From contig JABCPU010000004.1 of NCBI GenBank assembly GCA_016800925.1, positions 310,001 to 374,000 on the forward strand: a DNA stretch of 64,000 nt, in the 5' to 3' direction. Below are positions 1 through 11,125 of this stretch, piece by piece. Positions within the stretch are counted from its first letter, which is position 1; each line of letters begins with the position of its first letter. This stretch comes from Suillus spraguei. Lineage: Eukaryota; Basidiomycota; Agaricomycetes; Boletales; Suillaceae. Position numbers and translations under genes: made by a program. The notes under the pieces are model-generated. The model ran no database searches, had not been told where the DNA came from, and saw only the letters and a program-made list of their open reading frames with translations.

Positions 1-1367
1 GATACGCGACCTTTGTCAACTTTGCGAATGATAAGGGGTGACGTGGCAATATTAGACAACGTGTCCGAAAGGACGACCTCACAACCGTAAGTGACAGGTT
101 GCGGACCGGCTGAGCGGGAACGTGAGTAAACATGTATAATACTTTCCGGTCACGTGAGTACATACCATTAGTGGGCGGCGCGTCATCGGGGCGTCGCACT
201 ACGTTCACATTGAACGCAGACCAAGTGACATTACTTGCACAGAGCTGAGAATTGTCGATAGTCATATACTTGGTGCGTACAGTCTGTGAATTGATCCTGT
301 TGAAAAGAGAGACAGGACCTCCCGCGAGGATACACGAAGAGATGTTACGCGTTTTCGCTGTCTTCTTCGAGGGTTTAGATATAATGGTTACAGGAGCTGA
401 ATCAAAGGTGGCCCAAACACGTCCTGGAGTTCCATCAGCACTGCTCTCGCCTGACAAAGCAGAAGGAGGAGGTTCTATTATGTCGAGGGACAGCTGGAAG
501 CTCTTTGCTTTTGCTGTGCCAGTCACGTGCAAGAATTTGAAGCTTCCGGTCATGTTGTTGTCCAAATTAGTCTTTTGGTCCAACGATCGTTCACCCTGTT
601 CGGAGACAACTGACATGGCGAGTTGCTGGGAACGCATTTGCCACACCGGACCTTGAATATGCACGACAGGAGGAGGGCAAAGGAAGCGTTTCTCGCTACC
701 ATAAGATTTCTGTGCAACGGCGGCGTGCAAACACATGACAGTTGTCATTTGAAGGAGGGGATGCTGGTGTTGCTGCGCCACATGTTCGCGAACAACAGGC
801 CGACGAATTTTTGGGTGTGGATCGTCAGGGTCTGTCTCGTCGAGTTTGCGCTTACCAGACTTGCCGTTGGAAGACTTGTTTGATGCACATACATGAGTGC
901 TACACTATAGTGATGCACTTTGTACTTACCTGGGCTATTACAGGTGTAAGAAGAGGGGAAGAATGATGGGGCTGAGGTGAAGGTTGGACAGGGGGAATAC
1001 CCCACTGATGTAATGAATCTGGAGCTGCTGCTGCTGAATCTTTTCGGTTGGCGGCAAGTAGAGATTGAAGAGACGCGTTCGGATCGGTATTAGAGAGAAT
1101 GGAAGGAGGAGCGGAAGTTACTGGAGGTTGTGAATTAGGAATAGCATTGTTGTTTGATGATTGAATATGGTTTGAATGCTGAAACTGTTCACCGACTTTA
1201 TTGGCAAGTATATGAGGAGGAGAAGAGGTAGGGTTTACAAGTAAATCCAAAGTAGATTGTACGGGCGAAGTTGGGGATGAACTGCTTGAATTTTTATTCA
1301 GCTGCTGTTGAAGAGCAGCTTCGGGCATTTGGATGTGTGAAGAAGAGTAAGGATGGAAAGTCCTCAT
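1..1367 (-). CDS. CSL-family (RBP-J/Su(H)/CBF-like) transcription factor, 3' end cut by window edge
   Basis: Sequence-specific DNA-binding regulator of the CSL family (animal RBP-J/Su(H), fission yeast Cbf11/Cbf12), acting in the nucleus. Three exons are readable: 1367-930, 874-166 and 109 to the left edge, separated by 55- and 56-bp introns (875-929, 110-165). The first about 145 residues are Ser/Pro/Asn/Gln-rich and disordered. A basic patch KRKL follows, then the LAG1 DNA-binding module with SYGSEKRFLCPPPVV. The beta-trefoil follows, with VTIISKPSKK, SLFNRINSQTVRTKYM and, in the last exon, SPLIIRKVDKGRV. All of these align by eye with animal RBP-J landmarks in the right order. The C-terminal Rel-homology-like part lies outside the window. 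The start at 1367 is the first Met after an upstream AT-rich stretch and is uncertain; an alternative lies at 1529. Fungi lack Notch, so the role is Notch-independent. Family call is strong. Confidence 0.92.
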
Positions 1368-1577
1368 AACAGTTTCCCGCCCGATGTTGGTAGCCAGCTG
1401 TGGGAATCGAGGAAGAGAGGTGGGAAAATAAGGAAGAGAGATTTCAACTAAGACGTGAGAAAAAACAATTACAAACACGTGTAATCGTGAGAAATTTATT
1501 TTTATAAATAATAATAATAATGATAACAATCTAAGCTATCCCCCATCGTACAAGCCACAAATCATCTAAATAGTATG

Positions 1578-1997
1578 TCAACTCATGTCCATTTGTTTCG
1601 TTAAATCGGACTTACTAAGTATTGATAACACGCCCATTTTATCCTCCCCTTTGATTATATCCTCTATCTTATCCCGTGCGAACACGACGGGTCCCGACGT
1701 ACAAGGCAACGATTCATCGACACCCTCCACAAACGAAAACGTTTGTTCTTGCCGTAACCATTCCCAATGTTCTCCCGGAGATGAAAGGTATGATACGGGA
1801 AAAAAGCCCGCAAGACTGAACGGATCTTTTCTATCCTGCAAGTAGGCCGCCGTCCCCGCAAAGGCGTGGTGGGATACCGATGTTTGATCTAAGCGGGGAA
1901 TAAACCCATCTGCGGTAGACTTTGCCCTAGTTGGACCAGGTTGATCTTGATATTCGAGAGATTGAGGGACGGTATTACAACGACGGATGGTGGCCAT
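1578..1997 (-). CDS. Small unknown protein, 139 aa
   Basis: Single open frame of 139 codons beginning MATIRR and ending LTKQMDMS. I do not recognise the family. The N-terminus is basic with scattered Pro and Ser. The middle (about residues 45-85) is hydrophobic/aromatic with FSLAGFFPVSYL and GEHWEWLRQEQ. The last 30 residues are charged (FARDKIEDIIKGEDKMGVLS). There is no signal peptide or membrane helix. It lies tandem with, and upstream of, the CSL gene, 210 bp from its start, and downstream of the TMEM198-like gene. Codon use looks natural and the frame is stop-free on the same strand as its neighbours, which supports a real gene. An intron near the 3' end cannot be excluded. A minus-strand alternative frame (1664-1861) is judged a shadow. 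Confidence 0.55.
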   Translation of the reverse strand: MATIRRCNTVPQSLEYQDQPGPTRAKSTADGFIPRLDQTSVSHHAFAGTAAYLQDRKDPFSLAGFFPVSYLSSPGEHWEWLRQEQTFSFVEGVDESLPCTSGPVVFARDKIEDIIKGEDKMGVLSILSKSDLTKQMDMS

Positions 1998-2369
1998 GGT
2001 GGGCCTGTTCTATGGGAGACGTCGACCTATATGAAAGTTATTCGCCCCAATGTATATTACAAACTCCGCGACCGGGGCCGCTCCAGCCCTAGCCAGCCAG
2101 GTACTCAACGCCCCAGACGAAGTCAAATATGCAGCTACCTACAAAACATACGCAGACTTGAATAGTCGTGCGATATGTATTACAATGGCCCTACATGTGC
2201 ATAATGCAAGAAAAGGGGGGTGAAAACAATATTAATGTTGTCGAAGTTGCAAGACACCTATGGATACCCTAATGAAACGACGGGCGTAAAAATATGTCCA
2301 TGAATGTTCAATATGTTTTGGAAAATGAGTGACGTGATCACAGCACCTGACTCATCAGTCAAGTCTCCC
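1998..2369. other. Intergenic gap
   Basis: About 370 bp between the stop of the TMEM198-like gene and the start of the 139-aa gene. I see no coding signal, repeat or RNA gene; it presumably holds a 3' UTR and the promoter of the small downstream gene. Confidence 0.4.
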
Positions 2370-5300
2370 TCAACTTGGAGGGTCGCGTGGTACCCCGGCA
2401 GAACGACGTCTGTCCATCGGGCGACTTTGTCCAGGGAATGGAACAGTCGCATTAGCCTCAGCCTTCATCCCACGGGATTCCCGCTTTGCCCCAGCAGCGC
2501 GTTCGGGACGAATTCCAAGCTCCACATCCTGCTGATGCCGTTGCCAATCCTCTACCCTCAGTACCGATTGGCGTTTCGACGATGAGTTGTTGACACCGCC
2601 AATTGCAGCAAGCTTGTCAGCATTTATTCCCTTGAATCGACGTTCTGGGTTCTTGTCGTCCTCGGGTCCCATTACGCCAAGACCATCCTCTGACTTGCGT
2701 CGTAATTTCTCCTTCTCTTCTCGTGCAAGCTCTGCGACTTTCTCAGCCTGCCGTCTGTTCACCGCTTCCCGCTCTATTGCCTTTGAGCGCTCCCAGCGAT
2801 TCTTGGCAGCCTGGACCTCCGCATTTTGTTTCTCAGCCTCCGTGATGGGAGCTTGGAGACCTCGCATCTTCTCCCGATGCCGTTCCTCCATTTCCTCAAA
2901 CGTCGCAACACGTTGAGGTTCTAGCTTCTTGGCAATTGGCGCCGCGATGTTCGCGCTTTGTCCGCGAGGAATGATCATGGGAACATTGCTGGAGGGCTCA
3001 GCAACCGTAGCTTTCATCGGGCGAGTGGGAGGGAGGACGATCGGTATGTTGCTTCGCTCGGGCTCAGGTGATAATGGCACGTTCCTGGAGAAGATGACAG
3101 GAGGATAACGTGTAGCAGGGGCAGGAGGCTGCGAGGGTGCTAACACAGCTGGGATCGTGCTGTTGAAATATGGTTTGGGCTTGTTCGTGTAAGTGCGGGC
3201 TGTTGCGAGCGCGGCAATAGGTGTATCCTCGTCCGACGTATCTTTCGCGCTTGTATCTGGACCAACACTAGGGTCCAGCAAGCTCTCCCGGCGTTTCCTT
3301 TGGGAGAGGGCTTCAGTGACAGCTGGTGGGACAGGTAGGCGTTGTTGTGCAGATAGTGATGCTGTCGTGGACAAACGGCTGGTTGGAATGGGTGCAGTCA
3401 CCCCAGCCGGTGGTTGTAGGAGCTTACGGTCACGAACGTACGAATCCCAGTCATCGTCGCGCAGAGGAACACTTGTAGGACGGCCAATGGATGCACCAAG
3501 CGGAGGCGCATCTATAAGCTTGGAAAATTCCATGGACTGTGCACGGCCACGTGGATCTGGCTGCCTGGGTGGGCGAGTGTGTGGACGTGGAGCAATGGCA
3601 TTATCAAGGTCGTAACTGAGGGTGCGACGAGAGGTCAGAGAGATACGATGGGAACGGGAGTCGTCCGAGTCAAGGCCAGGTGTCTCTGATCTGAGTGCAT
3701 CGATTGAGCGTCTGATGGTCTGAATTTCGGCAAGAAGCTCCTCCTTGCGTGCAAGATCTTCCAACTCCAATGAAACAGCTTTCCTCGGATCACTGTGTTT
3801 CGTATCGCTGCTGTCAGGATCGTTATCAGTGATGAACCCAGAAGGAACATCCTGTTGAATTCCAAGGCCGAGATCAAGAGCAGGCAAGACACCGGGCGCT
3901 TGGGAATCGCGCGCAACCCGCTTGATATCTTCGTCAGGTGTGGGAGCAGCCATGAAGTCAGACACTCCCGATGTGTAGCGACCACGCCCACCAACCAATG
4001 TAAACATGGAAGCCCGCCCATCTTGAGAACCCCTGGTAGGGAAATCCTTCATTAAAGGAGTTCCAGAATAGCCACTGGCCGTCCGGTCATGCATTCCAAG
4101 TGATGGATGTTCACGCTCCCATTCCTCCTGCTCCTTTGAGAGCTCCTGGAATTTACCGGCAGCGTTGATTTCGGCCTCTTCATCCCGCTTCTTTTGTTCC
4201 TGAGCAATTTCCTTGAGTTTGCGCTGCAAGACGCGGAGGATGCGGAGCTGAACGGCTCCACCCATAAGAGAGATCGCTCCGATGAGTCCAAGTTCAATTT
4301 CCATCGTTTGTGTTACCGGGAACGCAATGCGGTTGTTGACATACTTTGGGAACAGGGAGGTGAAACCTAGATTCCAGACGTAGAACTACCGTCGTGTGAG
4401 CCATCATAAACTGTTATGGAAAATGACGCAAACCTCTTTCAAGCCAGCTGTCGTGTAGCAATCCACACCGAGTATAAAGGCCGACGAGCCAACAAAGGCA
4501 GTCGCAACGAGAAGCATGTGCCAATGTATCTTGGGTATTGTGCAGAGGACAAATGCAACCACGCTGCATGCTAAATGGCAAGTTAGCAGAGGGCAGGATG
4601 GACTACGGAGGGAAAAGGTACCTATATACAGAATCCATCTCATGCCAACAGGGGTAATAAGTCCGCCATCTCTAAAGCATTGTATCCATAGTCCGAAAGC
4701 GAAACCACCCCATGCGCCAATGAAGTATTTAGTGGCCTTCCAAAAGAAGATTGTGAACGCGCCGCCCATAATACCAGCAACGGCGGAGGCTAATACGAAC
4801 ATGCCCTGGAGTGTGTTGTTGGGTGGGTTGATCGCGGGAAGAATGCCGAACTTGACGATAAGAACGAAACAGACCAATGAAAGGGTATAGAAGCCAATGA
4901 GGAAGAAGGATGTCCTACATGGTGTGAGTGAGAAATCGGTAGATCGAGAAATGAGAGAAATTACCATCTATTCTTGTGGCCCCAGAACGCACTGGGTAGT
5001 CCAGTTATGATGAGGATCGCTCCCAATACACCGAAAGCCGGAGTGATTCTAGTATCTAGGACGATGGGAGTTGGGGTGGGTGATGATGAGGATGTGGATG
5101 TTGGTGTGGATGAAGTCGCATTAACGGTGCTTGTGGCATTGTAGACTGTGGGTAATACGGTGGTGATAGTGGTGGCAACGTTCCCCGAGTGGCTGACAAA
5201 TGTCGACGTGTAGGAGGCAGTGGTCAAGAAGGTTGTAACACTTGCAGAAACAGTAGGAGAAGGTGTACCGCTGCTCGCAGTGGTCTGGTTTGTAGACTGA

Positions 5301-5377
5301 GCCGAAACCTGGAAAAAGAGGGACGAGCAAAGTAAAAGGCATAACATAAGGCATGAGCCAGATAGTGCTCTCGCCAT
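2370..5377 (-). CDS. TMEM198/TM7SF3-like (DUF4203) membrane protein with long cytoplasmic tail
   Basis: Four exons (5377-4965, 4914-4622, 4570-4434, 4385-2370) join in frame to 952 codons across 50-, 51- and 48-bp introns with canonical borders; the 51-bp intron is itself in frame. Order: signal peptide (MARALSGSCLMLCLLLCSSL, cleavage near VSAQS); a Ser/Thr-rich, probably O-glycosylated ectodomain to about residue 105; then about seven hydrophobic helices with Gly-rich runs such as FGVLGAILIITGLPSAFWG and SAVAGIMGGAFTIFFW, typical of the DUF4203/TMEM198 fold. A coiled coil (RVLQRKLKEIAQEQKKRDEE) and a roughly 550-residue charged, Pro/Ser-rich tail follow, with a second coiled coil near its end. 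The family is known from animals, where TMEM198 is linked to Wnt signalling; the fungal role is unknown. The long tail suggests a membrane-cortex scaffold (inference). Confidence 0.85.
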
Positions 5378-5772
5378 CGTTGAACAGGATGAGCAAAGAC
5401 AGTGAGTTAACACCTGGGCGGGAACCTCTACGATGGAAGGAGGAAAAGAGGCCAGGCCAAGGCTAGTATGTGGCCTGAGCGCTAGTAAGTCAGCCACCAT
5501 AGGCTATTCATGGATTCATTCACACCAAGGTTACATCATGCCCTGGTCCTATTTGGTCCTATGATTGGTTTGATCCGCGTGCAAGACAGCAACCAAATGC
5601 CAGTGATACTACTAGTACCGCCGTTAATAAGTTAATAATCCCGTTATAATGTAAAACTCATGTTTACCACACTCCTCATCCGAATACCACGGGTTCACAA
5701 CCTCGGGGTTCCCTATACCTAGGCGTATCTAATCTACCGACGGGCACGGTCACGATGTGACTATCCAGTCCT

Positions 5773-7694
5773 TCAGTCAAAATGCTCTAGCCTTGTTACA
5801 CTAATGCCAAGCTTCTTTAGCATTATATCCATCTTCTTCGAATCATCCCTGACACAAACTTTACCGTTCTTCCCCTCGTTCTCCCGCCGTCCCTCCACGA
5901 TAGTGATAACTTTTCCTCGGCGGCCGAATCGGCCAACTCTCCCTGCGACATGCTGGTAAACATCTCCCGCGCGTCCTTCCGGAAGCCCAAGAAGAAAAAC
6001 GTGGGTTAGCGCAGGAAAATCGATCCCTCGAGTCGTTGCAAGCGTCGATACAAGCAGCGTGGGATTCTCATCGGGAATATCCTTGTCCTTAGACAGAAGG
6101 TGTGCCCGACCGGCTTCATTGTCCACGAGATCAAGACCATGGGCATTTACCCCGAGTTGATTCAGCTCAAAAATAACCCGTCGAACGGATGTAGTTGCAG
6201 GTATGACAACAAGCGCAATGTTTGGTACGTCGAGAGCGAATGTGGATGCGACGGCTTCAAGGATCCCCGGATTAAAAACAGGGGCAGCTTGTAGCATATC
6301 TGATTGTAAATGAAATTAATAACCGAGCAAAAACGTGAAAATATATATCCCCACTTGTGTCAGTCTCGTCATCGAGCGGTGCTTCATCGTCTTCATCAAA
6401 AAAAAACTCTTCTTCTTCGTCCTGTTCTCCGCAAGCACTCGCATGCTCGGATAAGTCCGACGGCGCGGGCGCTCGAGCTTTGCGAGCACCAGCTATATTT
6501 TTAACAGAGCCATCCTGCGACATAACAAGAACATGGTGTGTGATTGTGCGGTTAAGACCATGAGCCGGACGTGAGCCCGACGAAGCTTTTATAAGCTTCA
6601 GTACTTTTCCCCTTTTAAACCACCCAAAAGCCCCAAAGAAAGCCGTCCTCAGTCTATTTCGCATAGTTGCACTGAGCATGATCAGTTGCGGCCGATGAAT
6701 CGGAGCCAACTTCATCTTCAAAAGACGCTTCCGCAAAAGGTTCGACTCATTCGTTTTCGTGCTCGTATAGAGGATATCTAGCATAGTCTTCAGAGCGCCA
6801 GGATGCTTCTGATTTGCCCGCGCCTTTTTTTCTGAGGCATACTTTGAGCCTTTTGGGCCTTTCTGGGGCACATCTTGCAGAAGCCAGTCCACCTCATCGA
6901 CGACGACAGTCGATAACGTGGATAACTGCAGCACTTCCGGCTCCTTGCGAAGCACGTCTACAAGCGCAGTTGGTGTGGCAATGAGTATATGCGGAGGATA
7001 ATCCCGGAGCACGGATATTCCAGACGACGATGGGTTCACAATCGCCTCCAGGATCCGAGGAGATGAGGTTGTGAGGTTTTTCGGTTGTGAGCCGCGGACT
7101 AGCACCTGTGCAATCGAAGCGAGCGAATATGGACTAGGCTCACCCGCAGACGTCAGCATGTGGTGTAGCCAGTGCAAAAATTGGTATGCAAGGTCACGGT
7201 GAGGAACAATCAAAAGAGTTGTAATGCCCTTTGTTGCGTGGTCCTTTCCTTTTTTCGGATCGTATCTAGAGATCCTTGGTTTGCTCAGGAGTCCAAGTAG
7301 TAATCCAAATGACCTCGAAGGACATTAGTTTGAGTCGGTATTCAGTGGCAAGTACGCACTTCCCAGTACCCGTGAAGTCCTGCAAGAGAATGTCTTGCTT
7401 GCCCACCACAGCAGGTATCATCTTGCGCTGCATTGTCGTAGGTTGCTGAACATCGGGGAATGCAGCACGGAGTGCCGCCGCAATTGGTGTCCCCACTCCA
7501 AGGGACTCGAAGGTTACATCCAGTGGAGCTTGCTTTGTACTGTTCACGTGCAACAGCTCTTTGGTATGTACCTCCGAACTACAACTCATATAGCGAAGTA
7601 GTCCATGCTTCCTGCAGACTGACTGACGCGCCCAGCTGCGATATAACAGCGCGACTGCTGGAGGTGAAGGAAAACTCATACAGACACGTGACAT
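5773..7694 (-). CDS. DEAD-box-type ATP-dependent RNA helicase (DEVD variant), probably mitochondrial
   Basis: Three exons (7694-7360, 7313-6355, 6299-5773) give 606 codons; introns are 46 and 55 bp. The first intron splits the Walker A lysine codon, so that FTGTGK continues into SFGLLL. Motifs in order: Q-motif-like QQPTTMQRKMIP; motif I GTGKS; Ia VPHRDLAYQ; Ib ATPTAL; II DEVD; III SAT; V STLATTRGIDFP; VI HVAGRVGRFGRRG. The second helicase domain is complete. An acidic insert (EQDEEEEFFFDEDDEAP) sits between the two RecA domains at the second intron. The N-terminus (MSFPSPPAVALLYRSWARQS) is basic and amphipathic, like a mitochondrial presequence, and a neighbouring PPR gene is also mitochondrial in type. 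DEVD instead of DEAD and PHRD instead of PTRE mark a divergent subgroup. Start 7679 is equally possible. The substrate is unknown, likely mitochondrial rRNA or intron RNA. Confidence 0.88.
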
Positions 7695-8056
7695 TACTGG
7701 AGTAATATAACAGAAGCAGAAGATCATATTGTGGCCGGAAGTTACAGTAATGACGAAACAGTAAGATACACAAATAGTGTCAATGAAGTGAAGTCGTAAT
7801 TGTGAGCCAGTACGTAGCGTATCATGAGGATTGAAAGGCACAACTGCTGGTGATAAATGGAAGTAGCATGCCAGAGAAGCAACATTGCCGCATGCGACAT
7901 TAGCATACTGTCTCGCAATTAAATAGCACTTCAACTGGCAACCGCAGCAGCAATAGGGGACGTAGGTGAAGAAGAGGAGGGAGAGAGCTGCTCCCTCGTA
8001 TGATGCACATCTTCTTCCTGCACCTTCACGTGGTCACCTTCAATCCTCGCGAGTTC
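7695..8056. other. Intergenic gap
   Basis: About 360 bp between the helicase start and the sugar-porter stop. No coding, RNA or repeat signal was recognised. Confidence 0.35.
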
Positions 8057-10608
8057 CTATTCATCGCCCTCGCCGATGGGCTGGTACGTGCTCCTGTCGT
8101 CGCGATAGAGTAACCGGCTAACCCATCCGCGTTCTGTGGCAGCCTTGCGTCGAGAGCCAGCACGTACCGAAGGGCTGCGGGTATTGGACATTAGAGATGC
8201 CCGCTCGGACTCATAATCCAACCTCTCCTCTGCAAAAATACAATCAATGCCGTCCAACTGGAAGAGATTTGAAAAAAATTACCTTCACCAAACACAGCAT
8301 CCATCTCTTCGAGAGGAACTCCTGTAGTCTCGGGATACACTACGTTCGCAGTGAGAATGGGAAACAGTATTCAAGAGCATCTGCCTACAGAAATAAACGA
8401 GAATGAAACTGCATGCGCAATAGAACCCATGCATAGGGTATAATCTCCATGTAATGACTTCTTGGAGGTATGGTGTCGTCTCTCCAACGATGAAATTGAA
8501 TGCCCTGGTCGCGTCAGTTGGTTAACGTGTGACGGATGCTTCTAACTCACCAATTGGTCGCAGTTGATATAGATACACCTTTGGAACGAAATGTGAGGGG
8601 CATGATCTGGAACAAATTCAGCATCGTATTAGGCTATCACTGAAAGAATATTACCTCGGGGGGATAGAGCCATGGAATAGGGCCCCAACTAAGACAATGT
8701 CAAATCGAAGGCTCAGAAATCTACCGCAAAAGCTTACCTATAACCGAATGCAGCATTGAAGACAATAACACAAATCACCACAGCATTGGGTGTAGCTGGT
8801 ATGTCAATGTACATCCACCAGCCAGTGAAGCCCAGAGCAATACCCATCTACATATCGGTAAGCACCTTGGAGGCCGTTAACCAGAAAAGGAACCAACGAT
8901 AACGGCACCAGAAAGCAAAATAACGCGACGACCCCAACGGTCTACGAGGTACCAGCTATATGAGGGTTTAGCCTTCCTAACAAGACCGTCGATAGGTTGC
9001 CACTCACGGGGGTAAGGTGCTTAAGGTGTAAATGATAGCGTTAATGCCCGTCATCAGCACAGCATCGCGGCCAAGCCACCCGGCCTCTGCATTTTCAATG
9101 AGATTTTCGCTAGAAAACACATGCGACCACCCGTACCTTCAAATACAGATGCTGAACAGCGTGCACTGGTTAGTTAGAGGTCACTTTCGTGTGAGATGAA
9201 ATGCGTACGAGCGTAGTAGCTAATCACTGGTTGTCGTGTCGATTCATTAGCTTCATGAAAGCCGCACAAAGATAGACACAATACCGTTGATTCCATTCTG
9301 GGAAAGACATGTTCATGACGGCATGATATGGGTAAAATGGCAGAAGCTTACCAGCTGAGCAAATGCTTGGGAAGACATGGCAAGCAACACTCGTCGCTTA
9401 TACTTCTTCCACATCACGGCGTACGAGCGACCTTCCCCAAGATCACGCTGTGATTGTTGAATTGTAAAAATGATGAGTGCTGCAACAACCATCAACGCAC
9501 CTCATAGATGACTTTATCCTTGATTTCTTGGAATTCAGCTTGAGCAAGAATGTTATTAGGATCTCCTCCATGCAGATCCACGATAACACCCATTCCGGCA
9601 ACATCTTGGTCGGTGTCAATCAACCACCTGAATAGTTTCAGTGCATATCCACATCACCGCAACAATGAGAGACGGCATACCGAGGGCTCTCGGGAATGAC
9701 CAGGCTTCCCGCAGCGAGGATGCTTCCGATGACACATTGCAGAAAAAGGGGAATACGCCAGGAAAGATCGGATTCGATGAATGAACAAAAATAATCTGCC
9801 CACTTTGGAGAATGTTGGCTCGCCAGCTTCATAATTGCAACAGATAGAGACGACTTACAACAGAGGTTGCATAGCCGAAAACATTACAGGTGAACTCCAT
9901 GCACGCAAGCGCGCCTCTCTACAAACAAATTAGTAGTAATAAACATCTGGAGTTGGAGACCTACATGATTGGGTGGAGAAATTTCACTTTGATATATAGG
10001 AACAATGGTCCTGCAAAACGTGCTGAGCACTTCCGCAAAATTTGAACATTGAGGACCTACGACAAGAGCCCAACTCCACAACCACTTATCACTCGACCGA
10101 CGATCATGACATAGAAACCTGTGGTGAATGTTTGAATAGCACCGCCAATGGTAAAAACGATAGCTCCAGTGAGGAGGGTCCCCTTCCGGCCAATTATGTC
10201 GCCGATGCGGCCAGCAGCAATGGATGTGGCTGTGGAATGTCATTATACACGTAAAACTGATAAGTAAAAACATACCAAGCGCCCCAAGCTCGAGAACTGC
10301 GACCATGGTACCGATTTCAATAGGACCAGGAGTGTTGAAAAACTGTTTGAAATAGGGACCGGTGATGATACCTGACATGACACTGCCCCTGGGCTCAGTA
10401 GCTGGTAATTCAGCAAGCTATATGTTTAACGAACCCCTGGTCATATCCGAACTAGAAGATAGCATTGGTGGTTAGTATTTTAAAGTCTCGTGCTTCTTGT
10501 GACATAGCGCACCAGGAAAACGCCCAAACTAGCGAATACAGAAATGGCGTAGAGTAGAGGCTGCCCGACTAATTTGCGTCGGGAGGGCGAGAGAGCAACA
10601 TCCACCAT
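8057..10608 (-). CDS. MFS sugar porter (hexose/lactose-permease-type)
   Basis: A gene with about a dozen short exons encoding a 12-TM plasma-membrane sugar/H+ symporter. Exon 1 (10608-10513) ends SLGVFL, and after a 61-bp intron exon 2 begins FGYDQG. After a further 52-bp intron VMSGIITGPYFKQFF completes the classic TM1 signature. Later exons give GRIGDIIGRKGTLL, GRVISGCGVGLLS, PIYQSEISPP, SLVIPESPRW, NGIN joined to VISYYA, a tiny exon PSVFEE, AGWLGRDAVLMTG, WYLVDRWGRRVILLSG, WGPIPWLYPPE and PETTGVPLEEMDAVFGEE. The cytosolic tail ends YQPIGEGDE. The sugar-transporter motifs (GR..G.G.G, PESPR, PETTG) are all present, so the family is certain but the sugar is not. I traced introns throughout; the two smallest exons would be missed by most gene callers. 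It is divergent from the Mim2-like gene with 183 bp between starts. Confidence 0.9.
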
Positions 10609-10791
10609 AATGCATGGACTGGTGATGGTGGGAGAGTGTTGACAACAAGGAGTAGGAAAGCAGAGAAACTGTTGATGCCTAAAAGTGGTGTATCGCAAAC
10701 GCGGCGCCACATGGTGGCAACACCTACAACTTGGAGCCACATCTTCATTTGGAGACCATTTCGTCAACATACTGCAGAACCAGGCTAAAGC
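10609..10791. promoter_or_regulatory. Shared promoter region, sugar porter (-) and Mim2-like gene (+)
   Basis: The 183 bp between the two divergent starts must hold both 5' UTRs and promoters. I see no convincing TATA box, so this is a positional inference only. Confidence 0.35.
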
Positions 10792-11102
10792 ATGCCACGC
10801 TCGGACCATTCTTCAGACTCATCAAATGCGTCATATGATTCTGATGAAGACTATCGTTTGGCCCAGAAAGAGTGGAACGAGAGTTTAGAAGAGCTTCAGC
10901 AGCTTCTACTCGTCTTACTACTGCCATGGGTGGGCAAGTACTTTGGCAGGAGGTGTAGTTATTGGCGTATGTACAAACGCATAAAGTCTACCTACACTAA
11001 CGAATGTGCCTTGCAGTGTACGATCGTTACACTCGCATCGGTCTCGGCAAGTCATTTTTCATGGGCGAGAAGCCTTTGGCATGGTCATTCTTCTCGCGGT
11101 AA
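10792..11102 (+). CDS. Small mitochondrial outer-membrane protein, Mim2-like
   Basis: Two exons (10792-10966, 11017-11102) separated by a 50-bp intron (GTATGT..TTGCAG) give an 86-residue protein. Layout: acidic, Ser-rich N-terminus (DSDEDYRLAQKEWNESLEEL), then one hydrophobic helix (LQQLLLVLLLPWVGKYFGRR), then an aromatic/basic tail (SYWLYDRYTRIGLGKSFFMG). Acidic head, single helix followed by GK-x2-GR, and a length near 87 aa fit my memory of Mim2, the partner of Mim1 that inserts alpha-helical proteins such as Tom20/Tom70 into the mitochondrial outer membrane. That identity rests on layout, not on alignment. Its 3' end faces the PPR gene with only 23 bp between stops. It is easily missed because the intron breaks a very short ORF. 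Confidence 0.68.
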
Positions 11103-11125
11103 ATTATATTGTAGGTATGTCTACG

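Noticed and set aside
900..1005. Very short 25-bp intron (929 to about 905) in the CSL gene
   Set aside because: Too short for a spliceosomal intron; a 55-bp intron to 875 keeps the phase equally well and matches the other intron in size.
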